Positions 35,550 to 46,990 are shown, counted from the stretch's first letter. The stretch is 64,000 nt of DNA from Allantophomopsis cytisporea (GCA_024752435.1 CP103026.1:1426001-1490000); one strand, 5' to 3'. Notes: generated by a model not told the origin, from the letters alone. Program-made: numbers and translations.

Positions 35550-36013
35550 TTATTTGTTCTTGCTCATCTTGTATGTGAATCTCTTTCTCGTCCTGTATCT
35601 CCAGATCAGCACTACTCAATCTTTGCTACAGACCAGTCGGAACTTACGGAGAGAATTCTCCAAGCTTATGTCCAACCATGTCCTCGGTGATAGTAACATC
35701 GTTGTAAATCTTGCCGTTGTGTACCTGGAACTTCAATCCGACAAAGTTGGGAAGAATGGTAGCGGATCGCTGCTGAGTTACGATCGGGGCAATTTTCTCT
35801 CCTGGTTTGGCCTTGACAATTGGGAATCTGCATTATCTCGTCAGAGCACGCTCGATCCTCATCTTGTGGGGGTGGTCGATGTGTTGTCGCATCGCAAATG
35901 TACATACGGAACAATATGTGGTCCTGTCACCAGTTAGTTGATGATGTTTGCTACTGGGTATCGAACTTGCCCTTCCAGATGGAACGCGCAAAGAGCGCAC
36001 GTGTGGGAATCAT
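35550..36013 (-). CDS. mrps19: Mitochondrial ribosomal protein S19 (uS19m)
   Basis: Four exons: 36013-35971, 35923-35908, 35827-35648, 35592-35550; 93 residues. It is a small-subunit mitoribosomal protein near the head of the 37S subunit. Family blocks: SIWKGPHIVPFPIVK, then RSATILPNFVGLKFQVHNGK, VTITEDMVGHKLGEFSPTRK and the basic end KMSKNK. The first intron has a GC donor (AAGG|GCAAGT) and ends in GTGACAG; only this junction gives the conserved WKGPHIVPF. Exon 2 is a 16-nt microexon. Both alternatives with GT donors break the frame. The phases total 282 nt. The gene shares a 301-bp promoter with mre11. No long presequence is seen, as usual for this protein. Confidence 0.9.
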
Positions 36014-36314
36014 TGTAATTGATGGGTATAGCGTCTGCAGAGGTGGATGTTATCGGCGACTGTGAAAATCATCAAAGTGGTTGATGGCAGGGATCACTTC
36101 GGCACGAGCCGAGATCGCGTCTCCCGAGCATCATAGGCAACAGAGTGATCTATGAGCAGCATTTCACGCGCCCTCTCCGACATCCTCAAAGAAAATACAA
36201 CAACTTAACGTGTTGACAAATACATAGTGATCAAGACATAGTTTACTGATCTTTGAAAAATCGATCAGAGACTGCCTACTGATCTTGGAGAAGCGTATTT
36301 TACGGGCGGCAAAT
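36014..36314. promoter_or_regulatory. Divergent promoter of mrps19 and mre11
   Basis: 301 bp between two start codons on opposite strands; it must contain both core promoters. I see no strong TATA box. AT-rich blocks near 36180-36290. Confidence 0.55.
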
Positions 36315-38508
36315 ATGCCTCCAGTCACGCGTGAGTCCGTTTGAATTCGAGCCATATTAATGACTATTGCTGACCTCATTAGCCGCTGATACCATTCGCA
36401 TTCTCGTTGCTACAGACAGCCATGTAGGTTTCGAGGAAAGAGATCCAATCCGCAAGGATGATAGTTGGAAGAGTTTCCATGAGGTCATGTGCTTGGCCAA
36501 ATCCCAAGATGTAAGATCCTGTTTATCACATATTACTACTAAGGTCTTGAGCTGACTTTCAAAGGTGGATATGGTGTTACTTGCTGGTGATCTGTTTCAT
36601 GACAACAAGCCATCTCGAAAGGCTATGTACCAAGTTATGCGATCTTTACGTATGAACTGCCTTGGAGAGAAACCCTGCGAGCTAGAGATGCTGAGTGATG
36701 CCAACGACATTTTTGACGGTGCCTTCAATCACGTTAACTATGAAGATCCAGATATCAATGTCGCTATTCCCGTTTTTTCTATTCACGGTAATCACGATGA
36801 TCCTTCAGGAGATGGCCACTTTTGCTCTCTTGACCTTCTTCAGGTGTCTGGACTTCTCAACTACTTTGGCCGTACACCTGAATCAGACAATATTGCCATC
36901 AAGCCAGTATTGCTTCAGAAAGGACACACGAAGCTCGCACTTTATGGAATGAGTAATGTTCGAGACGAACGTCTGTTCCGCACTTTCAGAGATGGAAAGG
37001 TCAGATTCTTCAAGCCAGGAGTTCAACAAAACGATTGGTTCAACCTTATAGCTGTCCATCAAAACCACCATGCGTACACCGACACTGGGTACCTCCCTGA
37101 AAATTTCCTCCCAGACTTCCTAGATCTAGTAGTTTGGGGCCACGAACACGAATGTCTGATCGATCCACGACTTAACCCGGAGATGTCGTTTCATGTTATG
37201 CAACCCGGATCTTCGGTAGCAACCTCCCTCGTCCCCGGTGAAGCAGTAGCGAAACATGTTGCTATCGTTAGTGTCACTGGTAAAGAATTCAAGGTCGAGA
37301 AGCATAGAATAAAGACGGTGCGACCTTTCATCACCAAGGAATTAGTACTCGCCAATGATAAGCGTTTCCAGGGGCTTTCCCAAAAGCAGGACAATAAACA
37401 AAAACTTACGAAGCTACTCATGGAAATTGTTGAAGAACTCATCAAAGAAGCAAAGAAAGACTGGTTAGCGGTCCAAGAGGACGAAATCGAGCCCGACGAG
37501 ATTCCACTTCCACTGGTGCGCCTGAGAGTCGAGTACTCTGCTCCTGATGGTGGTCGATTCGATTGCGAGAATCCTCAGCGTTTCTCGAATCGTTTCGTCG
37601 GAAAGGTAGCAAATGTCAACGACGTAGTACAATTCTACCGCAAGAAGTCATCCACTTCTCGTAAGAAAGAAGCAACTGATATGCCCGACGAGTCCGTGCT
37701 CGCAAGTATGACGATTGACAATGTCAAAGTCGAAAAGCTCGTGCGGGAGTTTTTGACTGCACAAAGCCTAAAGATCCTACCACAAGCACCCTTTGGAGAT
37801 GCTGTCAGCCAATTTGTCGACAAAGATGACAAACATGCTATGGAACTCTTCGTCAACGAGTCTTTAGCCGGCCAGATCAAGCAAATGATGGAATTGGACG
37901 ACGAGGAAGATGATCTTGACAGTGCGATGGAGCGACATCGGGTAGCGAGGGACGAGGCCTTCAAGGCGGGCACATTGAAGAGACCAAGAGGGAAAGTACG
38001 CCTCAAGCCTCGTCCAGAAACATGGGATTCCGACATTGATGGTGAGTGGGCAGACCAACCTGGTGCTATCGAAATGTCCGAGGCAGAAGATGAAGATGAA
38101 GATGATACTCCTGCAGCCGCACCTGCGAAAACACGCCGCAACCACGTCAACTTCTCGGATGACGAAGATGCTACTACTCCTGCGCCTGCAAAGAAAGCAC
38201 CTGTAAAACGTGCGACAAAAGCGGCAGCTGCCAAGAAACCCGCGCCGAAGAAGGCGCAGCCTGCGAAGCCGAAAGGCAGGAAGAATATCTTGGAGATAAG
38301 TGATGACAGTGACGTCGAAATGCTGGAACAACCTCCATCTGCTCCCAAAGCTACGAGGAGTGCATCAAAACGAACCACGAGGCAGACACAACTCAGCTTT
38401 TCACAGGCTTCTGCTGCACCAACTCAGGCAAGTCAGAGGAGGGAGTTGAGCGACGATGAGATATCTGATGATGATGCCTTCGAGCCCGCTTCCAAGGGTA
38501 GAAGATAA
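36315..38508 (+). CDS. mre11: Mre11 double-strand-break repair nuclease
   Basis: Three exons: 36315-36330, 36383-36510, 36565-38508; 695 residues. Mre11 is the nuclease of the Mre11-Rad50-Nbs1 complex, which processes DNA ends in repair, meiosis and telomere upkeep. Metal-binding phosphoesterase motifs are intact: D17 and H19 in TDSHVGF, GD57LFHDN, GNH125DDP, the His in VHQNHHAY, and H241/H243 in WGHEHE. The capping domain follows (ELIKEAKKDW, RLRVEYS, NPQRFSNRFVGKVAN), then DNA-binding/Rad50-contact helices. The last about 160 residues are disordered, first acidic (EDEDEDD) then Lys/Ala/Pro-rich (KKAPVKRATKAAAAKK), ending RRELSDDEISDDDAF. Exon 1 codes for MPPVT only; the small first exon is supported by the in-frame intron. 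A normal length for fungi. Confidence 0.95.
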
Positions 38509-38961
38509 ATGGAACAGTGTTTCCGAGGCTCTGGAGGAATTAGGATTGTTATTGCTGGCGCTGGTATTGGGCTTCACGCATAATGCATGGGAGTCAGGAG
38601 TTATATTGTTTTATGTCGGTTGGGCAACAAAAGTCAATGATTCGCATATCGAGTCTTCACAAGCAGCAATATTTGTAATTGTCTCTGGTTCATGTTTTTG
38701 CGGGATGTAACAAGATCCATTTCTGATGTCTTTGAAAATACACGCGAAACCAAGCAGAAGCAAATAGTACCAGTGTTGACGATCCTGCCCCCAGCCACCC
38801 AACCCATCTTGTAAAGAAATAATCACCTCCTCATAATCAGTCTTCTACGACCATCAATAAAGTACAAGTTGTAAAGGAAAAGTATCAATCTGAGGAAGCC
38901 GGATTCATATCCGTTTCACTCATTCATAAAATCAGACTACGTATAGATGATCGTGATCAAT
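38509..38961. other. Convergent spacer between mre11 and yra1
   Basis: 453 bp with two 3' UTRs. No gene. Confidence 0.6.
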
Positions 38962-40753
38962 TTACTAAGAATATGTTAGTGGCAGGAAATCTTGTTTGTT
39001 GGAAACCACATACCATAATCTCGTCATCCATACCAACATCACCACCAGCAGCTGGAGCAGCGCCATTGGTTGGAGCAGCACTAGCATCAGCAGCTGGAGC
39101 GGCAGCTCCGTTGTCGAAGTAATCGGCCATCTCCGAGTCTAGCTCCTCAGCGGTCTTCTTGGTGGGACGAGCACTACGTGGAGCCTTTCCACCGCGAGGC
39201 TTACGGCCCTTACCACGAATAGAGTCGGACTTTGGCGCAGCGGCAGCGGACTTTGGCTGGGACTTTGGCTGGGCAATGCGCTCACTGAGACCCTTTGGTG
39301 GTGGGATGGATGCTGCCTTGGCGGCGTCGACAACGACCTCAATCTATTTCAACATTAGCGACAAAGCAAAACCACTAATATCGACCCAACGTACCTTCAT
39401 AGGTCTGTTATCAACTAGAAGACCATTGAGGGAACTGAGAGCCTTGGTAGCACCATCAGCGCGAACGAAGACAATGGTAGCAATACCACGGCTAACACCC
39501 CCTGGTCCGTACGAAATATCGACTCTCTTGATTGGGCCAACGGACTTGACAAAGTATTCCTATTTCGCAGAAAAAGGACTCGTTAGTGGACTGATAATCG
39601 TTCAAATGTGATCCGCGCGTTCATCGGCATCGACATCGTAAGCAAAGCAGTTGAAAAAAATTGAACCGCAGCAATCGAGGTTTCGGAAGCACATCATAAG
39701 CATATAGAGCAGCGAGCGAGCAGCAGCCATTAGCATAGGTTAGTATTACATGGACATCGATGAAAAATCTCGCGCCCCATGTTCCAGGTGGTCAATCAAT
39801 GTACATATGACGTTTGCGAAAGTTGAGGTGACCGAATCGTGTGTCGTATGTTTCGCCGTGGCTCGAGGGGAAAAGTTGCAACAAGGACAGGACTGAGGGT
39901 TGGCGCATGGTTTGAGTTTCGTACGCTTTCATGTATAGATAATTACATCAAGAATGTTCGAAGGACCGAGCGTCTTCGGTGACAGCTCTAGGTCAAATAG
40001 CCATACAGCCAGATGTTTGCGGCTTTATAGACAGGCGTGGGAAGTGCTATACTGTGCTCTGCTGTTCGCTGAACTGCTACGCTCGCTGTACAATAGCTTC
40101 AAATGGGCTTTCGCTTGACAAAAATCCACAGCATAAGGAACCATGTACGCCAAAGCCGCCACCACGAATAGTCTGCGCTGTATATCAGCTGCAGGTGCTT
40201 GCTAGGCACCGAGCGATTTTTAGCTTTGTGCAAGACATAAGACCTGCTCAACTTCATTTGCAGTGCTACAAGCTGCCGAACAGCGAGCATAAGCGGAAGG
40301 AGTCTGTCTGTGGGGCTCTCCAATTGCTAGGGCCACGATGTCCAGTACAAGAATGATTCGCGATGATAATCGATGGATAACATTCGATGGTTCGATAAGA
40401 GTCCAAAGGCTTGAACAGCCTCATCGGTAACATACCTTAATCTGGGACTCGTTCACATCCTTAGGCTTTTCGAAAAGTCAGTGTTTATTTTTTTATTAAA
40501 AACCTGCTGACCTTGAACTTACCAAGTTACTAACAACAATCTTGCTGTCTCCAGAACCGCCGGATGGTCCAGTTGGGATAGCCTTGTTAGTGGCACCTCT
40601 GGCTGGCTTGGTTGTCTTCTTGACACCGCCGACTGGTGCTGCAGTTGGAGCAGCCTTGCCGGTGCGACCACCACGAACTCTCTTTCCACCACGGTTGGAG
40701 CGGCGCTGGGTGGAAAGGATCTCATCAAGAGATTGGTCAAGCTTTCCAGACAT
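38962..40753 (-). CDS. yra1: mRNA export adaptor Yra1/ALY (REF family)
   Basis: Five exons: 40753-40523, 40465-40436, 39559-39395, 39343-39014, 38964-38962; 252 residues. Yra1/ALYREF binds mRNA and the helicase Sub2/UAP56 and loads the export receptor. Visible: the REF-N box KLDQSLDEIL at the start, an Arg/Gly-rich segment, one RRM (RNP2 SKIVVSNLP, RNP1 RGIATIVFV), a second basic stretch and the REF-C box KTAEELDSEMADYF. The RRM is split over exons 1-3. Exon 2 has only 30 nt. Intron 2 (39560-40435) is 876 nt, far longer than any other in the window. The last intron puts the TAA stop in its own exon after DDEIM; reading through would add about 15 residues before a TGA. Phases are consistent at all junctions. 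Confidence 0.92.
39560..40435 (-). other. Exceptionally long (876 nt) intron 2 of yra1
   Basis: Donor GTATGTTACC at 40435, acceptor CGAAATAG at 39560. Both joined exons are conserved parts of the RRM (NESQIK | EYFVKSVGP). Inside I find no open frame with known motifs and no clear snoRNA boxes. In Saccharomyces, YRA1 also has one unusually long intron, which mediates autoregulation through poor splicing. Confidence 0.85.
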
Positions 40754-41638
40754 GTTGGAGGGTTTGTAGGTATGATATTTGGTGAAAGTAAGAAGCTGAA
40801 GAGCGAAAGAGACGCGTTAGATCAGCAATTCGACACAGGAAAGTCGATCGATAGCAAGTCGATCGGAATCCCAACGTAAAAAGTGAGAAGACTGTGCTGA
40901 CTTTGTAGGTGTCGCGCTGTTTCGCTTTATGGACAAAACGAGGCTGTGTTGTGATATGGCGCGATAGCAGCTGTGAGTCTTTCGGAGGTTCAATTTGGAG
41001 AGGACGATGGATTCAAGTAGCAGATCAGTATGAGGATGTGGAAAAAGTACGATGAAGGAGAAGTTGATCTGTGATGTTGTTTGCTTTGGTTGTGGAGAAG
41101 TAGATAAGTTTGTCGGAAGGAGAGTCAGAAGTGAGCTGGGGCGATGGAGAATGCTTGTAAATACACGCTAGTCTCTCTTGGGAGCTCCACACAAGGCTGC
41201 CAAGGCGACAATAGAAACACAATAACAATGCAATCATAGCAGTAGAATGACAATAACAATATTTCGGTGCTCAATACATGATGTACTATTGAACCTAATC
41301 AACTGGCCTATTTGATCAGGGTCATTTATTCACCAAATAGGTATCACCGTCACCAGTGATGCATTGACGTAAGGAGAAGGACATCTGTCTTGATGTCCTC
41401 GAAACTCGTCTCTCACTTTCATTCCCCATGATTTTAAAATCTTACATAGACATTCTTTAACGGTCCCAAATATCATCCTAAACGCCCAAAGTGCCAATCC
41501 CATGCTCCTAATTCTCCTAAGCGCTTTTGTGCAGTATGAAAGCTTCATTGGTATTCGCAGATAGTTTTCGAGCACGATACGTCTATGCCTCATCGCAAAT
41601 CCTCCCTCATTGTCTCCCCCAAAGTCTCAATAACAGGT
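40754..41638. other. yra1 promoter region and ost4 3' side
   Basis: 885 bp containing the yra1 promoter and the ost4 3' UTR. Open frames such as the one near 41330-41593 lack family features. No repeats of note. Confidence 0.55.
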
Positions 41639-41809
41639 CTATTTTGTGACAGCATTCTTGCCATCTTGCGCCAAGAGAGTGGACTTCTCGGTAGTTGATT
41701 CCTCGTCATTGATAGAGTTGACCTCAAGGAAGTGGTAGAGGATGATCAACAGCATAGCAGCTGAGCCGAGAAAGATGGCAAGGCGATAGAGATCATCGTC
41801 GGAAATCAT
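41639..41809 (-). CDS. ost4: Oligosaccharyltransferase subunit Ost4
   Basis: One exon of 57 codons giving 56 residues. Ost4 is a tiny single-span ER membrane protein that stabilises Stt3 with Ost3/Ost6 in the N-glycosylation complex. The sequence begins MISDDDLYRLAIFLGSAAM and continues LLIILYHFLEVN, which matches the conserved Ost4 helix (about residues 9-29) with its FLGSAAMLLI core. The cytosolic tail of 27 residues is polar and longer than in budding yeast (36 residues in total there), as in other filamentous fungi. ATG lies in CGTTACAATGAT. It shares a 511-bp divergent promoter with tma46. Confidence 0.93.
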   Translation of the reverse strand: MISDDDLYRLAIFLGSAAMLLIILYHFLEVNSINDEESTTEKSTLLAQDGKNAVTK

Positions 41810-42320
41810 TGTAACGTTTGTGAACTGAACAGAATCACAAGGTGCAAAAGTGAGCGGTATTCAAGAGGATGATGACAGTAGTCTTTCGATTGCGACAGCG
41901 AAGACTAGAGTTTGTCTGTCAGCACATTGCCATGAAGTTTCTAGTCTGGAAATATAAAGGGCAATATTTGGAATTGCTCACCTCAATCTATTCTGTTGAT
42001 TGTTGTTGACGCGTAATCTTGTTCAACTCCGTCGTCAAGTATCATCAGTATGGTCCAGAAGGCCAGCTTGAGCTTCTGACAACATCTTAGCGCCTCGCTT
42101 GTGGCGGAACCATCCAACCCCACGCAGCCTTCAAGATTGACGCTCTTTTTACAGTGAAGAAACCTAATCGATCAGGACGTCACTCGACCACTCGAAGTTC
42201 AACAATTTTCTTTGGTCCCACCAGATCCCAGGAACCACAGCGCGTGCCTACAGCCTTAGAATACTACTGTCATTTACTTGTGTACAAGTCCGCATTATCA
42301 TCAGCACCTAAACCGAAAAC
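41810..42320. promoter_or_regulatory. Divergent promoter of ost4 and tma46
   Basis: 511 bp between the two start codons. Possible 5' UTR introns on the ost4 side were not resolved. No strong core motif. Confidence 0.5.
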
Positions 42321-43481
42321 ATGCCACCAAAGAAGAAAGAAAATGCGCCCAAGAAGTCGACCCTCGGCAAGACGGTCGAGGACCGAACGTTCGGTATGAA
42401 AAACAAGAAGGGAGCCCAGACCCAAAGGCAAATCGCCCAGATGAAGCACTCCGAAAAGGCAGGTGGAACTCCAGAGGAGAAAAAGAGAGCGGCGGAGAGG
42501 GAACAGCGCGAGAAAGAGAAGGTTGCCGCCGAGGCTGCAAAGAAAGAGGCTATGGAACTGTACAAGCCTGTGCAAGTTCAGAAAGTGCCGTTTGGTGTGG
42601 ATCCAAAGACAGTCCTCTGTCAGTTCTACAAGAAGGGTCACTGTGAGAAGGGAAGAAAGTGTAAATTCTCACACGACCTGTCCGTGGAGCGCAAATCCGA
42701 GAAGGCTGCTGTTTACAGCGATCCAAAGGCAGAGGAGTTGGAAAAGAAGAAGCAAGAGACCTCAGATGATTGGGACGAGGAGAAATTAAAGGCTGTGGTG
42801 TTGTCTAAGAAGGGTAACCAAAAGACCACAACGGACAAGGTCTGCAAATTCTTCATTGAATCTGTAGAGGAAGGTAAATATGGTTGGTTCTGGACTTGTC
42901 CGAACGGCGGAGATCAGTGCAAATATCAGCACAAGCTACCACCAGGGTATGTAAAATTCGAATATCTTATTCACATTTTTTTGTTTTGAATTCTGCTAAT
43001 AACTTATAGATTCGTCCTCAAGACCAAGGAACAACGCGCTGCTGAAAAGGCTCTTATGGATAAATCGCCACTCAAGACCCTCACACTCGAAGACTTCCTG
43101 GAGTCCGAACGACACAAGCTCACTGGTGAACTTACACCGGTTACACCAGAAACATTCGCGAAATGGAAAGCAGAGCGCATGAGCAAGAAGGAAGCTGAAG
43201 ATCAAGCCAGACTTGCTAAGGAAGCCACTGGAAGAGCCATGTTTGAGAAGGGAGACTGGGAAGCCAGTGGTGACGAAGACGAAGATGAAGAAGATAATGT
43301 TGAAGACGATGCATGGAATTTGGAGAAGCTGCGCCAGGAGACTGAGGCTTTGAAGGAGAAGAAGGAGGCAGAGCGGATAGCGGGAGCTGGTGGAGCAGCA
43401 CAGACGAATGGGTTGAATGGTGTGCTTGGTTCCGTTGAGCCGGATGCAAGTGCTGCTGACGGTAATGCGGAAGAATCATGA
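42321..43481 (+). CDS. tma46: CCCH zinc-finger protein Tma46 / DFRP1 (Rbg1 partner)
   Basis: Two exons, 42321-42946 and 43010-43481, 365 residues. The family (yeast Tma46, mammalian ZC3H15) binds and stabilises the DRG-class GTPase Rbg1 and associates with translating ribosomes. Order: Lys-rich N-terminus MPPKKKENAPKKS with TFGMKNKKG; a coiled, highly charged region; first zinc finger LCQFYKKGHCEKGRKCKFSH (C-x7-C-x5-C-x3-H); second finger starting VCKFFIESVEEGKYGWFWTC with CKYQH; then the DFRP box (LTLEDFLESERHKL, TPVTPETFAKWK) and an acidic tail DEDEDEEDN. The intron joins LPPG to FVLK. Length is typical. The start is the first ATG after a CTAAACCGAAAAC leader. Confidence 0.95.
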
Positions 43482-45474
43482 GCGCATAACGAGGAAAAAG
43501 TCAACTTTATTTTGCATTTAGCGTTCCTGGGGGATGGTATCATCAGTGGAAGATTATGTAGCAGGTATACTACAATACACCACGACGGACATGTGTCATT
43601 CGTTGATACTCTAGATCGGAATCCAGCACCCAGTTACGACTCAAAACTTGACTTGAAGCATCATGAATTCACCTCTAGCGTCTGGATCTAGCGTCTGGAG
43701 TCCGAAGAGAAGAGAAAAGGAGAAAGCGATTTCAAAATCAGTGGTATATGCTTGACTAATTCCATATCCCTCCCCATGCGCCGTTCAACAACTCCCTTCT
43801 CAAAAATCATTTTAGTTAAAATTGTTTATCCGAATATCACTTTGTGATAGTCAGTAATGATATGTCATAGTATATCTCACATGATATACCTACTCCCATG
43901 TACAGTCGAACCACCATGCTTGCAATGCAACCAGCGCTCGGACATCCTTCCGATATCATCTCATCGTTGCGATAATGCCGGAGCTTTCCAAGTCTCATCC
44001 GCAGGCCACGCGGATATCGAAGCTCCTCTTCTCGCAAAACGCGCAGCATCAGCGGCTGCGTACACGCCGGACGGTACGTATTTTGAGGGCGATATTCTCG
44101 ACTGCCTCTTGAGCATTTGCGGCGATGAAGAGAGCGCCGTCATGCACGCTCCATGCTTGGAAAAGTCTGCCGCATCTGTCGCCGTATACGCTTTCGATCT
44201 TTGCTCTGCTGCGAAGTATCAGCTTGAGTCCTGAATTTCAGCTAAGTAGATGGGGTTGGTACCGTCATAGAGTGTTGTCTTTGGGGAGGTTTTCGCCATA
44301 GCGTTGGGACGGAGCGGGGTACTGCTTTCATTTTCGTGTTGTTCTATGGGGTCACTTCTGGGAGATATATAGGCTGCGAGGAGAGTTAGTTGGAGCTGAA
44401 GCTGGGTCTCTATGTGAGAAGGATAGCAGGTTATTAAGGCTGCGAGACAAGGTACAATAATAGGCCCAGGATGTATATATACAAATATGTACCTGTGACG
44501 AGAGCAAGGCCATATCAAGCGGGATTCTTCTCCGTCGTCATAATATTGGAGTCTGAGCCCAGCGTGTACTTGTGACGAGAGGTTGAATACGAAACCTGCA
44601 TCGCATCCATCACATCGCCGCTCGCGAACTAAAGAGAAGCCAGAACTCACAGAAAAGTGTTTTTCATCAAATCACCACGCTTAACGATCAACATCCAAAA
44701 ATAGCCCAAAATAGACAAAAACCAGCTCCGATGAAATATGCAATATGCAACATGCAGGAGGACAGGCAAATATATAACTATGTAACGTGCAAGATCTGCC
44801 ACTCACATCCCGAAATATGAGCGATAAACAGGTGCTGAGATCTCACCGTTTCTGACGTGGGGGTGCATAGATGATATCATGATTGGAGTATGACTTGCCG
44901 GGAGAGCTTACATGATGACTGTGCTGCACCCCGTGAACAATGCTCTCAATACAAAGATACGAAGATGAGGCTTCGCGGCTTTCTCAGCAAGCAGTTGATG
45001 CTTGCGGTGCTTCGGCCACTATGTACATAATCAGGTCGATCTTCTCACACCGACACCATGGGGGTTGTAAGGCTGAAGCGGGCTGAAAGCAGGAATGTTA
45101 TTCGGGTAATGAGAGCTGAATCATGGCTGACGAAATTATTGATGAAAGTATTGAATAAGATAGACACTGGTTTGAGATAGTAATGCACGAGAAGAGCACG
45201 CGAAGCTAACGCCGTAGTTGGGCAACGTCACGAAGATTCCATTGTATGCTATGTCGTGTCAAGCTGCTGTGCCTATTCGATGGATGTCTTCACACATAAT
45301 CAAGATCATGCAGCAAGCAATAATGGATACACGAGATATCGTACGTGGTAGCTTGGAACCCACAATTTCATTTCTTTTGAAACTCCAGAAAAAAAAGCTA
45401 AAACATCTAATTCAATATATGTGAATTATAGAATTTTTTGATTCTGATTCTGCATTCTGCATTTAATTGCTGGT
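43482..45474. other. Convergent spacer between tma46 and sba1
   Basis: 2 kb. It contains both 3' UTRs and a coding-like, internally repeated stretch at about 43960-44230 (listed separately). Otherwise featureless. Confidence 0.5.
43961..44234. other. Coding-like stretch with an imperfect 126-bp direct repeat, unidentified
   Basis: On the plus strand AASAAAYTPD (from about 44043) and AASVAVYAFD (from about 44169) form an imperfect repeat 126 bp apart. On the minus strand the same DNA reads TATDAADFSKHGACM and AAADAARFARRGASI. GC content is higher than in the flanks. A vaguely ankyrin-like spacing on the minus strand is possible but unproven. No complete gene can be built. Confidence 0.25.
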
Positions 45475-46403
45475 TTACTCGACTTCCTCAATCTTTGGTG
45501 TTTCCTTGGTCTCGGCGGCCTTAGCCTCGCCAGCCTCCTCCTCACCCTCGAGTGCTGGCACTTCCTCACCCTCCTCATCGTCATCGTCCATGTCGCCCAA
45601 ACCTCCCATGCCACCGGCACCGAGCTTTGAGAAATCGATTCCGCCGAAATCGCCTCCACCCATACCGCCCATACCACCCATCATTGAGGCCATATCCTGT
45701 GCTGATGTGAGTAGAAAATCATTGACATACTCAAGGCAAGCTTACCATTCCACCGGCTCCACCACCTGGTGGCATACCGCCCATTCCAGCCATGGCATCA
45801 TCCTCTGGAGCCTCGTCTTGCTCATCCTCATCAACCCACTAAATACTGATTAGCTCCCTTCCAACAATGTATTCTCCAGATTTTCATACCTTGTCAAAGT
45901 CGGTCTTCAAGAAGTGCACCTTCTTGCTCTCCTTCAAAAGACGTGGCCAGTACTCCTCCTTGAGCTCCTTCTTTCTCAGTACGAGCTGCACGTTCTTTCC
46001 AGTGTGGTTGATCTTGCTCTCCTTAGGATCGATCTCGGCGTAGAACTCGAGCTCCAGGTGGTACGTTCTCTTGAGAGAATCAGAGGTACCAGTGAAGGTA
46101 AGGGTTGTTGGCTGGAGGTCGAGCTTGAGGTTTGATGCTGGTACATCTGGAACAGTGATTGTAAGGTAGATGTAGTTCTTCTCTGGCTCAGTAGAGGAAG
46201 AACGTTGAGCCCAAAGGACTGGAAATATTAGTTAGCTGTAATTCTTCACATATTGCAGCTGCGTCCTACGCAACAAGAGATGCGTAGGTCTCAGAAGATG
46301 CAGATTGAAGCTATCCCAGCTGGAACAGCTCCATCTGGAAAAGCCCATGTAAGGACCGTGCGAAGAGCAACAGCATACCTTCTGGAATCTGAGTGGTGGA
46401 CAT
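45475..46403 (-). CDS. sba1: Hsp90 co-chaperone p23 / Sba1
   Basis: Four exons: 46403-46379, 46218-45890, 45838-45746, 45696-45475; 222 residues. p23 binds the closed, ATP-bound form of Hsp90 and slows its ATPase. The CS domain is clear: VLWAQRSS, IYLTITVPDV, LKRTYHLELEFYAEID, GKNVQLVLRKKE, YWPRLLKESKKVHFLKTDFDKWVDEDE, the last being the family signature. The tail is Gly/Met-rich (GGMGGMGGGDFGGIDFSKL) then acidic (DMDDDDEEGEE), typical of fungal Sba1. The intron positions and phases all agree (25, 329, 93 and 222 nt). The gene is divergent from vps24. Confidence 0.95.
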
Positions 46404-46990
46404 GATAAAGTCGATTGTGCGCGGGCAACGTAAACAAATAAACGTAGGCAAGAAAATTCGTGATCGTTGACTCGAAGTTCAGTGGTGTTGGTTGCTTGTA
46501 AGGCGAGAAGATAAGTTAACTGTGCTTTGGCGACAGATATTGGGTTTGGTTGTGCGCGAGACGAGGCTGCTGGAGATGAATGGAAGCCCTGCGAAGAGTA
46601 AGGAATTCTACCAATTGACGACCACAAACACCATCGCAAAAACGTCATATCAAATTCTGAAGGAAATTTATTTTTGGAGTTTATTTTAGATATTCTTCTA
46701 CAGCTATGCTATGAATACAAAATTGATATAAGCTCACTTTTAAAAGGTTGTTAGAATTGTTAATCGATCAACTCACCCCACGTTGCGGCTCGCGGCTGTA
46801 GACTCTAGCAACGTCACTGGTCGGATATGCCAAGGTCTAACCTCCGTGATGCCTTTACCTGTCAATCTACGATACCGCCTCTTGTGCCCTTCCAAGCCAC
46901 GAGATCATTGAAATCATATACTCGCACTTACAACCCATATTGCGCGCTGCTCGAAACATAGTGCTGGTTACATTCGCTGTCTTCGTCGTG
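46404..46990. promoter_or_regulatory. Divergent promoter of sba1 and vps24, with a heat-shock-element-like dyad
   Basis: 587 bp. AGAAAATTCG at 46451-46460 fits nGAAnnTTCn, 48 bp upstream of the sba1 ATG. Only two units are clear, so heat-shock control is a suggestion. Confidence 0.35.

Noticed and set aside
37635..38378. 247-codon minus-strand frame inside mre11
   Set aside because: Ser-rich mirror of the acidic and Lys/Ala-rich Mre11 tail; no start context or family feature.
40380..40410. GGTTCGATAAG inside the yra1 intron, resembling a tRNA B box
   Set aside because: No matching A box or foldable acceptor stem at the right distance.
42270..42641. 123-codon minus-strand frame over tma46
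   Set aside because: Leu/Phe-rich mirror of a Lys/Glu-rich protein; the plus strand has two intact CCCH fingers and the DFRP box.
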